Both the position numbers and the translations under genes were made by a program. A DNA stretch of 64,000 nt from Photobacterium sp. TY1-4 (GTDB lineage Bacteria; Pseudomonadota; Gammaproteobacteria; Enterobacterales; Vibrionaceae): positions 434,001 to 498,000 of the forward strand of contig NZ_CP099735.1 of NCBI RefSeq assembly GCF_025398175.1, given 5' to 3'. Positions within the stretch are counted from its first letter, which is position 1. Every line of letters begins with the position of its first letter. Below the pieces are notes generated by a model. The model did no database searches and was not told the DNA's origin. It saw only the letters and a program-made list of their open reading frames with translations. Shown here piece by piece: positions 18,469-27,482 of this stretch.

Positions 18469-19233
18469 TTATAACGGCACACATAAAGGGGTGCCGGATA
18501 CCGGATCAGCCACCACTTTGGCTTTCACCGAAAAAACATCGTTCAGTAACTGATGGGTCATAATGGCCTCGGGCGCTCCTTCAGCTTCGATGACCCCTTG
18601 CTTGAGCACCACCAGATGATCGCAATATCGCGCCGCCTGGTTGAGATCATGCAGAACAACAACAACCGTTTTTCCGGTTGCCTGCATATCACGAATAATC
18701 TGCATCAGCTCGATTTGGTGCGAGAGATCGAGAAACGTTGTCGGCTCATCCAGCATTACGATCTCAGTATCCTGAGCCAGGATCATCGCAATCCATGCCC
18801 GTTGCCGCTGTCCGCCTGACAGGCCGTCAAGCAGCGTGTGTTGAAATTCATCAACGCCAGTGCGCACCATCGCCTGCTCAACAATGTGCCGATCTTCGGA
18901 TTTCAGCCGGCCCCAATGAGACACATACGGCGTGCGTCCGTACTCAACGAGCTGACGAACCGTGATCCCCTCGGGATGAAGTAAGTTCTGCGGCAACAGG
19001 GAGATATGCTGCGCAATTGCTTTCGTTACCCATTTGCTGAGTGGACGGCCGTTCAATTGAACCTGACCGGATGATGGTGTGATCACCCGTGACAGCGTTT
19101 TCAGCAGCGTTGATTTTCCGCATCCGTTCGGGCCAATCAGTGCCGTGACTTTTCCCTGTGGGATCGTCACCGAGAGGTTATGGAGAATTGCTTTCTCGCC
19201 ATACCCGACCGTAACATTCATCGCATGAAGCAT
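18469..19233 (-). CDS. fecE: Iron-citrate/siderophore ABC transporter, ATPase
   Basis: 254 residues. Walker A GPNGCGKS (about 34-41), Q-loop, signature LSGGQRQ (about 138-144) and Walker B IVMLDEP with Asp162-Glu163 are all intact. It powers uptake through the FecC-FecD permease. The start ATG at 19233 overlaps the fecD stop as TAATG, with AAGGGG five bases upstream; a GTG at 19239 is less likely. Closest named family is FecE/FepC. Confidence 0.9.
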   Translation of the reverse strand: MLHAMNVTVGYGEKAILHNLSVTIPQGKVTALIGPNGCGKSTLLKTLSRVITPSSGQVQLNGRPLSKWVTKAIAQHISLLPQNLLHPEGITVRQLVEYGRTPYVSHWGRLKSEDRHIVEQAMVRTGVDEFQHTLLDGLSGGQRQRAWIAMILAQDTEIVMLDEPTTFLDLSHQIELMQIIRDMQATGKTVVVVLHDLNQAARYCDHLVVLKQGVIEAEGAPEAIMTHQLLNDVFSVKAKVVADPVSGTPLCVPL

Positions 19234-20213
19234 TACCACCCCTTATACCGTGATAACAAATAAATAAAATAAGGTGCGCCTATCACCGAAGTGATAATCC
19301 CCGCCGGAAATTCTGTTGGCGGAATGAGCCCCCGTGCCAGAATGTCGCTCACCAATACTAATAATGCGCCAATCAATGCAGCCATCGGGATCAGAACCAC
19401 GTGCTTACCGCCGACCAACAATCTCGCCAGATGGGGAGACAGCAAGCCGACAAAGCTGATGGTGCCGGCCACCGACACACTGACACTGGCCAGTACCACA
19501 GACACGATCAAAGCCAGCGCTTGTACCTGAGTGACATGAACGCCCAGTCCCCTGGCAATGGATTCGCCGCTTCCCAGCACATCTAGGCGCCACGCCAGCC
19601 AGCACGCAACCGGAATTAAGCTGCACAAGACCACAAAAATAAGTGGAAACTGTTGCCAATTCCGTCCCCATAGACTGCCGGTCAGCCAGACCATGGCGGT
19701 GTTAATTTCAATGGGGTGAACAATCAGAAGGAAATCAATCCCACTGGAAAGAAAAGCACTAATCGCCACGCCCGTCAGTGCCAGCCGGGCGGGTGTCGGA
19801 TGCGTCAACATCGCTGTTGTGTAGATCATCAACGCAGCAAGCAACCCGCCGGAGATTGCCGCGACAGGCAGAAACCACAGCGGTGCCTGCGGATAGATAA
19901 CAAGTAAGCCGGTTGCGGCCAGTCCGGCCCCTGCGCTGATCCCCATCAAATCCGGAGAAGCTAGCGGATTTCGGATCACTCCCTGAACCAGAACGCCGGA
20001 CAACCCGAGTCCGGCCCCGACCAGCATCGCCAGCACCATCCGTGGTAACCGGTAGTGATTGACGACAAAATCATGCTCTCCGCCGTTGCGTAAAGCATCA
20101 ATGATCTGCGCGGTATCCAGATCGCTCACGCCGGTATACAGACTGACGATCCCGGCAATGATCAACCCGAAAATCGCAAACCCGACGGGCTTTTTCGAAA
20201 AAGCCATTTGCAT
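19233..20213 (-). CDS. fecD: Iron-citrate ABC transporter permease FecD
   Basis: 326 residues with about nine to ten membrane helices and FecCD motifs (LPRMVLAMLVGAGLGLSGVLVQ, RNPLASPDLMGISAGA, ISFVGLLSPHLAR). The start at 20213 (MQMAFSKK) overlaps the fecC stop as TAATG and has AAGGA upstream; the longer frame to 20459 runs over fecC and reads as low-quality sequence. FecC and FecD form the heterodimeric inner-membrane channel. Confidence 0.9.
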   Translation of the reverse strand: MQMAFSKKPVGFAIFGLIIAGIVSLYTGVSDLDTAQIIDALRNGGEHDFVVNHYRLPRMVLAMLVGAGLGLSGVLVQGVIRNPLASPDLMGISAGAGLAATGLLVIYPQAPLWFLPVAAISGGLLAALMIYTTAMLTHPTPARLALTGVAISAFLSSGIDFLLIVHPIEINTAMVWLTGSLWGRNWQQFPLIFVVLCSLIPVACWLAWRLDVLGSGESIARGLGVHVTQVQALALIVSVVLASVSVSVAGTISFVGLLSPHLARLLVGGKHVVLIPMAALIGALLVLVSDILARGLIPPTEFPAGIITSVIGAPYFIYLLSRYKGW

Positions 20214-21256
20214 TAGGTACGTCCTTTCGCGGATAAGAAGATAAAGAAAGGTGTCCCGATGAGTGCCGTCACCACGCCCACCGGTGTTTCCGCAGGAAAT
20301 CCAACCGCGCGTGCCAGAACATCCGCCCACATCAGGAGAACGGCTCCGCCCAGCGCGGCAAATGGGAGTAATATTCGGTGATCTCTGCCGACCACAGCGC
20401 GACAGACATGCGGCACGATCAGGCCGACAAAGGCGATAGGACCGGCGACCGCCACACAAGCGGCGGTCAGCACAAGAATAGCGACAATCGCGAGCAAGCG
20501 GACTTTGCCTAAACCAATCCCTAAACTTTCGGCAACTTCATCGCCCAATGCCAAAGTATTGAGCTGCGGGGCAAGTGCAAAAGAGAGCAACAACACCACA
20601 GAGCAGACCGGCCACAACAACATCCATTGCTGCCAACCAGCCTCCGCCACCGAACCAGCCAGCCAGTAAATAATGCTGTAGGCCATTTCGTCAGCGATGA
20701 TCAGCGCGGCCCGTGTCAGCCCGGCCAACAGAGCATTGATTGCGATCCCGGCCAGGACCAGGCGGACCGGATTAATTCGGTTACCATTCAGGTATCCCCC
20801 GAGCGCGATTACCATCAACCCGCCCAGGGCTCCACCAAACAAGGCACACAACAGCGGATGTAACTCACTGATCACCGCAACCCCAATGGCAGACAAGGCC
20901 ATGAAACAAGCAGCCCCGGCATTTACCCCCAAAATGGCCGGAGATGCCAGTGGATTTCGGGTCACGCCCTGCATGAGGACACCGGCGACAGCCAGACTGG
21001 CCCCGATCATCAATGTTGACAGGACCCGCGGCAGACGGATATTGAAGATCAGCTGCTGGGCAATGCTGGCTTCATTGTAAGCCAGGGCTAGGCCCGAGAG
21101 GTCTGACAATTGCAGGGAGAAACTGGACCAGCTAAGCAAACCAACAACGACCCCACTGCCGGCCAAGGCCAACATCAGGCCCCACCTTGCCAAACATCGA
21201 AAAGAAAGCGATTTACTTGAAGCAACCCTAACGGTTGCCGAAGGCGAACGACTCAT
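20213..21256 (-). CDS. fecC: Iron-citrate ABC transporter permease FecC
   Basis: 347 residues, FecCD family, with LPRVLSTLMIGASLAVAGVLMQ and TRNPLASPAILGVNAGA and the C-terminal IAFVGLIVPHVCR loop that contacts the ATPase. Start ATG overlaps the fecB stop by four bases (ATGA). The first 20 residues are basic and Ser-rich, a normal cytoplasmic lead-in. Confidence 0.9.
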   Translation of the reverse strand: MSRSPSATVRVASSKSLSFRCLARWGLMLALAGSGVVVGLLSWSSFSLQLSDLSGLALAYNEASIAQQLIFNIRLPRVLSTLMIGASLAVAGVLMQGVTRNPLASPAILGVNAGAACFMALSAIGVAVISELHPLLCALFGGALGGLMVIALGGYLNGNRINPVRLVLAGIAINALLAGLTRAALIIADEMAYSIIYWLAGSVAEAGWQQWMLLWPVCSVVLLLSFALAPQLNTLALGDEVAESLGIGLGKVRLLAIVAILVLTAACVAVAGPIAFVGLIVPHVCRAVVGRDHRILLPFAALGGAVLLMWADVLARAVGFPAETPVGVVTALIGTPFFIFLSAKGRT

Positions 21257-22182
21257 GACTGACTATTCAATAGCTTGGTTATATTCTCTGCCATGCCTTC
21301 TGCAGCCAGCATCCCGCGGCTCAGTGACCACAGGCCTGGTGACACTTCGACCACCTGGTCATGTTTTACCGCCCGTAGCAGCGAATACATCGGGCTCGAT
21401 TGCCACTCATCCAGAGGGGTTTGCTCCGAATAGCGGCCAATGAGCAGCCAGTCAGGATTCGCCGCCAGCAGTTGCTCAAGGCTGGTTGGAATATAAGCTT
21501 GTTCAGTTTGCTCCGGGATCGGGCCTTTGATACCCAGTGAATCCAATACGCTGCCTGCATAAGACGCGGGGCCGTGCATCCACATGCCGCGCTCAGAAAG
21601 CACCGCAAACTGAACCGTACCGGATGCCTGGATCTCTGCTTTGAAGGCTGTCATAGTTTCCCGGTGCTGCGCCAGACGCGCCGCCATTTCTGGTGATTTG
21701 TTAATGGCCTTCGCCAGCGTGATCACCGCTTCAAGATTTTGCTGATAAGTCTCTCCCCGGCTTTTCAAAACCAGCGTCGGCGCAATACGGCTCAGGTCTT
21801 GATAAATGGTGCTGTGTCGCTCCAAATCCGCAATAATCAAATCCGGTTTGAGTTCAGCAATCGCCTCCAGGCTTGGCTGATAGCGCGAGCCGACAGATTG
21901 CCAGGTTGGGACCACAGCCTTCACAGCAGGAATAAGGCGCTCCGGTTTACCGTCGTCAGCAATGCCCAAAGGTGCCACACCAACGGCTGCCATTGCATCA
22001 ACAAAGGAGAACTCGAGTGCCACAATACGCGTCGGCGTCCCCGTCAGCGTCACTTCCCCGATTTCACCTTGTATCGTTCTGGTTTCAGTTCTGGTATCAG
22101 CCGCCGATACCGAGGCACTGGAGAGCAAGCTCCCCAGCAACGTAAAGAACAGCCCAAAAACAAAATATGCTCGCTGACCCAC
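21253..22182 (-). CDS. fecB: Periplasmic ferric dicitrate-binding protein
   Basis: 309 residues, signal peptide about 1-28 (SVSAADT). The mature protein matches E. coli FecB over long stretches, for example RIVALEFSFVDAMAAVGVAPLGIADD, WQSVGSRYQPSLEAIAELKPDLIIAD and LVLKSRGETYQQNLEAV, which is why the whole set is called fec. It hands the ferric-citrate complex to FecCD. First gene of the operon; a Fur-like site lies about 120 bases upstream. Confidence 0.9.
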   Translation of the reverse strand: MGQRAYFVFGLFFTLLGSLLSSASVSAADTRTETRTIQGEIGEVTLTGTPTRIVALEFSFVDAMAAVGVAPLGIADDGKPERLIPAVKAVVPTWQSVGSRYQPSLEAIAELKPDLIIADLERHSTIYQDLSRIAPTLVLKSRGETYQQNLEAVITLAKAINKSPEMAARLAQHRETMTAFKAEIQASGTVQFAVLSERGMWMHGPASYAGSVLDSLGIKGPIPEQTEQAYIPTSLEQLLAANPDWLLIGRYSEQTPLDEWQSSPMYSLLRAVKHDQVVEVSPGLWSLSRGMLAAEGMAENITKLLNSQS

Positions 22183-22301
22183 GCCTTGTTACTCCTCTGC
22201 GTTATTTGTTAATTCCAACTAGACCTATAGGCCACTATCCGTCGACGCCGCTGGCTGCTTAAAAATAAACCACCCATTTCAATGACATCGACAAAGGCAG
22301 C

Positions 22302-22328
22302 AAATGAAAACAAATCTTACAATCATTT
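22302..22328 (-). promoter_or_regulatory. Candidate Fur-binding region upstream of fecB
   Basis: An A/T-rich element, aaatgaaaacaaatcttac followed by aatcattt, about 120-146 bases before the fecB start. It shares aatgaaaacaaat and aatcattt with the element at 24500-24537. The match to the Fur consensus is partial. Confidence 0.4.
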
Positions 22329-22399
22329 ACAATAGTGATATTTCTGTTTTTAAAGAGTCGTCAAGAAAACAGCTGGCTCGAAACCGCATCGAAGAAAAA

Positions 22400-22421
22400 A
22401 GGCAACCCCTGAGGGTTGCCT
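22400..22421 (-). terminator. Terminator of the siderophore receptor gene
   Basis: 9-bp perfect stem AGGCAACCC/GGGTTGCCT with CTGA loop, followed on the minus strand by TTTTTTCTTC. It separates the receptor from the fec operon, so the two are probably separate transcripts. Confidence 0.92.
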
Positions 22422-22431
22422 GTCATTTTGA

Positions 22432-24456
22432 TTAGAATTGATAACCATAGCGCAGCATGAACTCTGCTGGAGCACCGTAACCAATCTGATTCAGACCAGA
22501 GGTCCCATTTGTCGCGCCCAGGATATACTTCTCATCCAGGATGTTATACGCATTCAGCTGTACCTGATGACGACCAATGCTGTACTCAGCCATCAGATCG
22601 ACTGTGGTATAATCTCCCAACGCAACCGCTTCGTCATTGCCAGCAAAACGATCACCTACATATTTCACCCCGCCGCCGAAGCGCCAGTGGTCATCCAGCT
22701 GATATGCAGTCCACAAAGAGAACAAATGATCAGAGACATCATTTGGTTTCTTCCCAGTCTCCTTATCTTCAGCATCCAGGTAGCTATAGCCGGCAGAAAC
22801 ATTCCACTGCTCAGTTAGCTGGCCACGGATCTCAAGCTCAACCCCTTGATGACGCGCTTCTGTTTTATCGATGACATCACCGTCAGTATTGGTTTGAGGC
22901 TGCTCCTGATCGATCCGGAACAGCGCAGCATTCAGCATCAACGAATCATCCAACAAGTACGCTTTCAAGCCCAGCTCTTGCAGGTCGGTATGGAAAAACT
23001 CTGCCAGTTTCGGATTAATATAGATCCCGGCATAAGGCAACTGCCATGAACGGGCCCATGTCGCATACGTTGAAACATCGCTCGTCAGGCGATAAACAGC
23101 GCCGGCGCGGTAGCTGATTTTTTCATCGCTCAGTGATTCTTTCTCCTGACCAAACTTTTGCTGTTCAAGATCCATCATGTCGTAGCGCACGTTACCAATC
23201 AGGGACAAGTCACCAAGGGTGTATACATCCTGAATATATAAACCGGTCGTTTCCGTCACATTGTCCCGGAACGGTTTAAAGCCCGGATCCTGCGTCGGTC
23301 CGGCAGTCGGGTTGTGAATATCTTTGCCCGGCAGCGTTTTATTGCTGGCCAGCGTCAGATCAATATCAATACGGTTGTAGTCAGCCCCGATCAGAAGCTG
23401 GTTCGCGCCAGTATCCCAGACCAACTCGGACTGTAGCGTGGTCGTGGTGCGCGGATCATAGCCAAAGTTATTGACGGTCTGTGCAACTGTATCCCCGGTC
23501 ACAGCGGTACTCGCTTGCCGGGTTCCTTTTTGCTCCAGATCTATCTTGTTCCAGGAAACACGGTTATTCCATGTCAACGCATGGTTCAACGCAATTTCAT
23601 AGTCGGCCGCCAGGCGAAGGCTGTCCGATTTCTGATAGTCATTCGTGCCGCCAAAGAAGGTATCCACCGGTACGTCAACCAGCTTGCCATCTTTCGATGG
23701 CACGCCCCGGTACGGGACCAGTTCTTGGTAGGCATACTCCACATCCAGATCTAACGTGTGCCCCTGCATGGGTGTCATTCTCAAGGTCGGCGCAATAAAA
23801 TAATCATGTGAATCCACATGATCGACATAGGAATCACCTTCGCGGTACTCTAGGTTCACGCGCCCATTCACACTGTCTGACAATGATGTTGAGCTATCAA
23901 CCTGACCCACAAACTGGTTGTTGCTGCCAACACCTGCATTGAAGCGTGTGAACTTTTCCCCGTTGGCACGTTTTGTCACCAGGTTAATCAAGCCGCCGGC
24001 AGAGCCGCGTCCATACAAGGCCCCTGCCGCTCCCTTGACCACTTCAATTCGTTCAATATTTGCCAGGCTACGGTAGGATTGCAAATTCCCGTCATCCCGC
24101 AGTCCGTCACGGTAAACATCATTGAGCGCATCAAAACCGCGGATTACGAACTGATCCCGGCTCCCCTCACCCAGCGTATTATTCACCCCAGCAACACCAT
24201 CCAGGGCATCAACCAAGCGCACCGCGCCCCGGTCTTTGATTTCTGTTCCGGTCACCACGGAAACGGATTGAGGCACATCCAGCCATTCCAGATCCGTTTT
24301 CATCCCCGACGTTGGCATATGCTCAGCATAGCCTTCATAACTCTGACCATAGACAGTCAGCGTTTCTGTACTCTGGGCATCACTTTGAGCCAAGGCTGGG
24401 GCCACAACGAGTGAAATCGCCAGAGCCAGCGGGTGTCGGATAAACATTGTTTTCAT
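22432..24456 (-). CDS. TonB-dependent siderophore receptor
   Basis: 674 residues: signal peptide (about 1-24), TonB box ETLTVYG, plug (about 50-155 with VPQSVSVVTGTEIKDRGAVRLVDAL and VIRGFDALNDVYRDGLRDDG) and barrel ending YGYQF. It belongs to the TIGR01783 hydroxamate/catecholate receptor group. Substrate cannot be told from sequence; the neighbouring ABC genes are of the citrate type and may serve it as well. ATG 24456 is preferred over 24468 because GGA lies seven bases before it. A Fur-like site sits 44-81 bases upstream. Confidence 0.86.
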   Translation of the reverse strand: MKTMFIRHPLALAISLVVAPALAQSDAQSTETLTVYGQSYEGYAEHMPTSGMKTDLEWLDVPQSVSVVTGTEIKDRGAVRLVDALDGVAGVNNTLGEGSRDQFVIRGFDALNDVYRDGLRDDGNLQSYRSLANIERIEVVKGAAGALYGRGSAGGLINLVTKRANGEKFTRFNAGVGSNNQFVGQVDSSTSLSDSVNGRVNLEYREGDSYVDHVDSHDYFIAPTLRMTPMQGHTLDLDVEYAYQELVPYRGVPSKDGKLVDVPVDTFFGGTNDYQKSDSLRLAADYEIALNHALTWNNRVSWNKIDLEQKGTRQASTAVTGDTVAQTVNNFGYDPRTTTTLQSELVWDTGANQLLIGADYNRIDIDLTLASNKTLPGKDIHNPTAGPTQDPGFKPFRDNVTETTGLYIQDVYTLGDLSLIGNVRYDMMDLEQQKFGQEKESLSDEKISYRAGAVYRLTSDVSTYATWARSWQLPYAGIYINPKLAEFFHTDLQELGLKAYLLDDSLMLNAALFRIDQEQPQTNTDGDVIDKTEARHQGVELEIRGQLTEQWNVSAGYSYLDAEDKETGKKPNDVSDHLFSLWTAYQLDDHWRFGGGVKYVGDRFAGNDEAVALGDYTTVDLMAEYSIGRHQVQLNAYNILDEKYILGATNGTSGLNQIGYGAPAEFMLRYGYQF

Positions 24457-24499
24457 TACAAATTCCATTTATAGCATTTAACAAAACCATCAACAATGC

Positions 24500-24537
24500 G
24501 AATGAAAACAAATGTCATTAATGTTTGCAATCATTTT
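24500..24537 (-). promoter_or_regulatory. Candidate Fur box upstream of the siderophore receptor
   Basis: On the minus strand AATGACATTTGTTTTCATT is a 19-mer with AATGA/TCATT arms, the outer geometry of a Fur box. A second half element, aaaatgattgcaaacatt, adjoins it. It lies between umuC and the receptor start, where the receptor promoter must be. Confidence 0.55.
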
Positions 24538-24574
24538 GATTCACTTTTGTAATCAATTACATCCCTCACGCTGC

Positions 24575-25882
24575 TCAGCACTTAGCAATCTGAAGTTCAT
24601 CCAGCCGGGTGGTCCAGCGATTGGACCGGAAGGCTTGGCGCATGTGCCAGTTGGTGGCGCTGATCACCGAGGCCGGTTTCACACCGTTTTTATAACGGGC
24701 ATTGAGCTGATCCGTCACCGCCATCAGTTTGCGCCGCTTCATTTCATCCAGGGTACTGGCGTCAAACATGTCCAGCTGGACGTAGTGGTGCTGCACATCA
24801 GACAGATCGTCGAGGATCACCCCGATCTTCTGGTATTCGTAGCCGGGACGATAAATCCCATGCAGTTGCTCAATTGCTGAGTTTAAAAACTGATAGGTAT
24901 CCTGGCTGGGACAGGCCAAAACCCGCGCGGTGCTCTTATTATATTGCGGTAAGTCTTTATAGCGGTTGGTGCGTAAAAACAGGCTGACCACCCCGGCCTG
25001 ACTGCCTTGCTGACGCAGCTTCTCCCCGGCGCGCTGGCAGTGAAACGCCAATGCGGCCTTCAGCTCATCCAGTTGGCTGATCCCGACGCCAAAACTGCGG
25101 CTGGACAGGATTTGCTTACGCTTTTCATCTATATCCCCCGGTGCAATGCAGGCCGCACCCTGTAATTCGAGGACGGTTCGGGCCAGACCCACGTTCCACA
25201 ACCGGCGCATATCCGCCGATTTTTGATCAGCCAGCTGCAGTGCTGTGGTGATCCCTGAGGTTCGCAGCCGGGTTGCCGTTTTTGCCCCAATGCCCCAGAT
25301 GTCCTGTACATCAGTTCGCTGCAACAACCAGCGCCGCTGATGTTCGGTTTTGATTTCAGCCACACCATGCAACCGCTGCTCGTAAGTTTTCGCCGCCTGA
25401 TTTCCCAGTTTGGCCAGCGTGGGCGTGGCGCCGATACCGACCCGTACCGCCAGGCCGAGATGGCGATAAATCGTGTCCCGGATCTGTTGGCCGTACGCCG
25501 TTAAATCTTCCTGGTTCATCCCGTCCAGGCGGACAAACGCTTCGTCGATTGAATACTGCTCCACCTGCGGCGAAAACCGGGACAGCTCTTCGATAAAGCG
25601 TCGGCTCATATCTGCGTACAGCACATAGTTCGAACTGCGAACCTGTACGCCCAGCTTACGAGCCTCCCGCTCGATTTTGAACCAGGGGGCCCCCCGCTGG
25701 ATCCCCAAGCCTTTGGCCTGCTCGGAAATCGCCACACAGCAGCCGTCGTTATTCGACAGCACCACCACCGGCTTGCCCGCCAGTGTCGGATCAAACACCT
25801 GCTCACAACTGGTGTAAAAACTTTTGGCATCCACCAAGGCCCAGATTTGATCCCGGTAGCCCGCAAACACAGCACTCATCAT
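24575..25882 (-). CDS. umuC: Translesion DNA polymerase V subunit UmuC
   Basis: 435 residues, Y-family polymerase. Catalytic motifs: WALVDAKSFYTSCE (about 15-28) and YSIDEAFV (about 105-112, the Asp-Glu pair), then the helix-hairpin-helix region VQDIWGIGAKTATRLRTSGI (about 193-212) and the little-finger domain. With UmuD' it copies past DNA lesions with low fidelity. It begins three bases after the umuD stop and shares its LexA-controlled promoter. Confidence 0.94.
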   Translation of the reverse strand: MMSAVFAGYRDQIWALVDAKSFYTSCEQVFDPTLAGKPVVVLSNNDGCCVAISEQAKGLGIQRGAPWFKIEREARKLGVQVRSSNYVLYADMSRRFIEELSRFSPQVEQYSIDEAFVRLDGMNQEDLTAYGQQIRDTIYRHLGLAVRVGIGATPTLAKLGNQAAKTYEQRLHGVAEIKTEHQRRWLLQRTDVQDIWGIGAKTATRLRTSGITTALQLADQKSADMRRLWNVGLARTVLELQGAACIAPGDIDEKRKQILSSRSFGVGISQLDELKAALAFHCQRAGEKLRQQGSQAGVVSLFLRTNRYKDLPQYNKSTARVLACPSQDTYQFLNSAIEQLHGIYRPGYEYQKIGVILDDLSDVQHHYVQLDMFDASTLDEMKRRKLMAVTDQLNARYKNGVKPASVISATNWHMRQAFRSNRWTTRLDELQIAKC

Positions 25883-25885
25883 GCA

Positions 25886-26269
25886 TCAATCCAGCAAGTT
25901 ATGAATATTTCGGGTCACCACGCCGAAGATTTCAGCATCTTCCGGCAAGGGAAACGGCTGGTAGCGGTGGTTTTCCGCCTTCAGCCACCACTGTTCTTGA
26001 TGCCGAACCAATCGCTTACAGGTGAACTCGTCATACACCCGAACAATGACAATCCGATTGGGCACAATCGCTTCGGCGCGATCGACCACCAGCAGATCCC
26101 CGTCATAGATCCCCGCGCCTGTCATGGAATCCCCGCAAGCTCGGAGAAAAAACGTCGCGTTCGGGTGACGGATCAAGTAGTCATCCAGATCGAGCTCTTC
26201 CTGATGACCATCGGCCGGAGACGGAAAGCCGCAAGGAATTGACTCAATGAAAACAGGAAACACCGCCAT
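25886..26269 (-). CDS. umuD: UmuD, self-cleaving polymerase V subunit
   Basis: 127 residues of the S24 peptidase family. The cleavage site Cys13-Gly14, nucleophile Ser48 (GDSMTGAG) and general base Lys85 (FTCKRL) are all in place. RecA filaments trigger removal of the N-terminal arm to give UmuD', the active partner of UmuC. GAGTGAAG precedes the ATG. A canonical LexA box starts 29 bases upstream. Confidence 0.94.
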   Translation of the reverse strand: MAVFPVFIESIPCGFPSPADGHQEELDLDDYLIRHPNATFFLRACGDSMTGAGIYDGDLLVVDRAEAIVPNRIVIVRVYDEFTCKRLVRHQEQWWLKAENHRYQPFPLPEDAEIFGVVTRNIHNLLD

Positions 26270-26297
26270 ACTTCACTCGCTCTATGGTTACACTATA

Positions 26298-26313
26298 CTG
26301 TATATATATACAG
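26298..26313 (-). promoter_or_regulatory. LexA (SOS) box and -10 element of umuDC
   Basis: CTGTATATATATACAG is a perfect 16-base CTG-(TA)5-CAG LexA operator. On the minus strand it is followed directly by TATAGT (26297-26292), a good -10 hexamer, so LexA would cover the promoter. Confidence 0.95.
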
Positions 26314-26448
26314 TTTATTCGAGAGAAGCTATAATCGTCACCCTCAAACAACAAATTTAGTTTCAGGTGATGCTTCTCTCAGCAGTTTGAAAGCGAATAG
26401 GCTGATTTGCTGAGTGATTCGCTAGGAATAAACCAAACAGGAATTGTC

Positions 26449-26477
26449 TTTACACTGATGATTTTCACGATTATTAT
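26449..26477 (+). promoter_or_regulatory. Sigma-70 promoter of the AbiE-type operon
   Basis: TTTACA (26449-26454), 17-bp spacer, TATTAT (26472-26477). Transcription would start near 26484, 24 bases before the ATG at 26508. Confidence 0.6.
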
Positions 26478-26479
26478 TT

Positions 26480-26496
26480 TTTCATGATTCATGAAA
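26480..26496 (+). promoter_or_regulatory. Palindromic operator candidate for AbiEi autoregulation
   Basis: TTTCATGATTCATGAAA has perfect 7-bp arms and a 3-bp centre, and it covers the predicted transcription start. AbiEi antitoxins repress their own operons through inverted repeats, so this is the natural site. A second inverted repeat, AGCGAAT...ATTCGCT, lies upstream at 26392-26423. Confidence 0.6.
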
Positions 26497-26507
26497 TTGG
26501 ACCTATC

Positions 26508-27482
26508 ATGAAAAAAGAGCTCATCTGGCAGCATCGGCTCCCCCATACGCTGCCCCAGGACTGGCAGGTCGAAATAGAACCACAGTCCCGGGCATCGTAT
26601 GACGCCCGGCTCAGCCTGACCCTGCATACCAAAACGCACAACTTTGCCGTTGTGTATAAACAGATCCACCGAAAAGAGAATCTGGCGCAGTTTCTCAAAC
26701 AGACGGCTGAGACCGACAACCCCTTATTGATCTGCAACTGCCTCAGTGACTTTCTGCACCAATACTGCCGGGAGCACTACATCAACTATATTGATGAAGC
26801 CGGGAATGTGTCCATCGTCGATGATGCTGTGTATATCCTGATTCAGGGACGTGTGCCGGACACCCAACGCCCGCAGGTAAACACCATGAGTATCGGTGTC
26901 GCCAAATGCCTGTTTGCTTTGTTTGCAGAAGAAGAATTGCTGCAAAAAACGTACAGTGACATTGCTGCCAAGGCGGGGATTTCATTAGGAATGGTCAACA
27001 AAGCCATTCACTACCTGATCGATAACCATCATATTCCGGCGGAGAAACAGCATCGCCGCTTGCTGGATCCAAAAACATTACAGTATCAGTGGCTGCAGGC
27101 CTACCGTCAGACCCTCAAGCCAAAACTCAAAGCGATGACGGTCAATACACCGCTCAGTTGGTCATCCATCGCCCTGGAAGAAGGTGAGCTTTGGAGTGGT
27201 GAAATTGCCGCCTACCAACTCACGCAATACCTGACGCCGGAGCAGTGGTTACTGTTCACACGAGCCCCGTTTCAGCAAAAATTCAGGCAATACCAGGCCA
27301 GACCGGCGCAAGACGGAAAACTGACCATCGCCGCCCCGTTCTGGGGAGAAAACCTCACGCTCAATCAAACGGCTCAAGCCCTGTTATGTACGGCTGAGCT
27401 CCTGACAAGCCCGGACAGCCGAAACCGCGAAGTCGCCGAGATCCTCAATGAACAATATCTACATCTTAACCAACTCCCTTAA
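26508..27482 (+). CDS. AbiEi-like winged-helix antitoxin/repressor
   Basis: 324 residues from the ATG at 26508 (GGA eight bases upstream). The N-terminal half resembles a nuclease-fold-like domain with KQIHRKENLAQFL; the middle (about 148-180, TYSDIAAKAGISLGMVNKAIHYLIDN) is a clear winged helix; the C-terminal part (about 200-320) has ALEEGELWSGEIAAYQLTQYLTPEQ, typical of the AbiEi_2 family (PF09952). In type IV systems the antitoxin represses transcription and counters the nucleotidyltransferase toxin without binding it. The toxin gene overlaps its 3' end by 35 bases. Confidence 0.7.
   Translation: MKKELIWQHRLPHTLPQDWQVEIEPQSRASYDARLSLTLHTKTHNFAVVYKQIHRKENLAQFLKQTAETDNPLLICNCLSDFLHQYCREHYINYIDEAGNVSIVDDAVYILIQGRVPDTQRPQVNTMSIGVAKCLFALFAEEELLQKTYSDIAAKAGISLGMVNKAIHYLIDNHHIPAEKQHRRLLDPKTLQYQWLQAYRQTLKPKLKAMTVNTPLSWSSIALEEGELWSGEIAAYQLTQYLTPEQWLLFTRAPFQQKFRQYQARPAQDGKLTIAAPFWGENLTLNQTAQALLCTAELLTSPDSRNREVAEILNEQYLHLNQLP

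Noticed and set aside
19233..20459. Longer fecD reading frame to 20459
   Set aside because: The added 82 residues run antisense-like over fecC in another frame; the TAATG start at 20213 has a good ribosome site.
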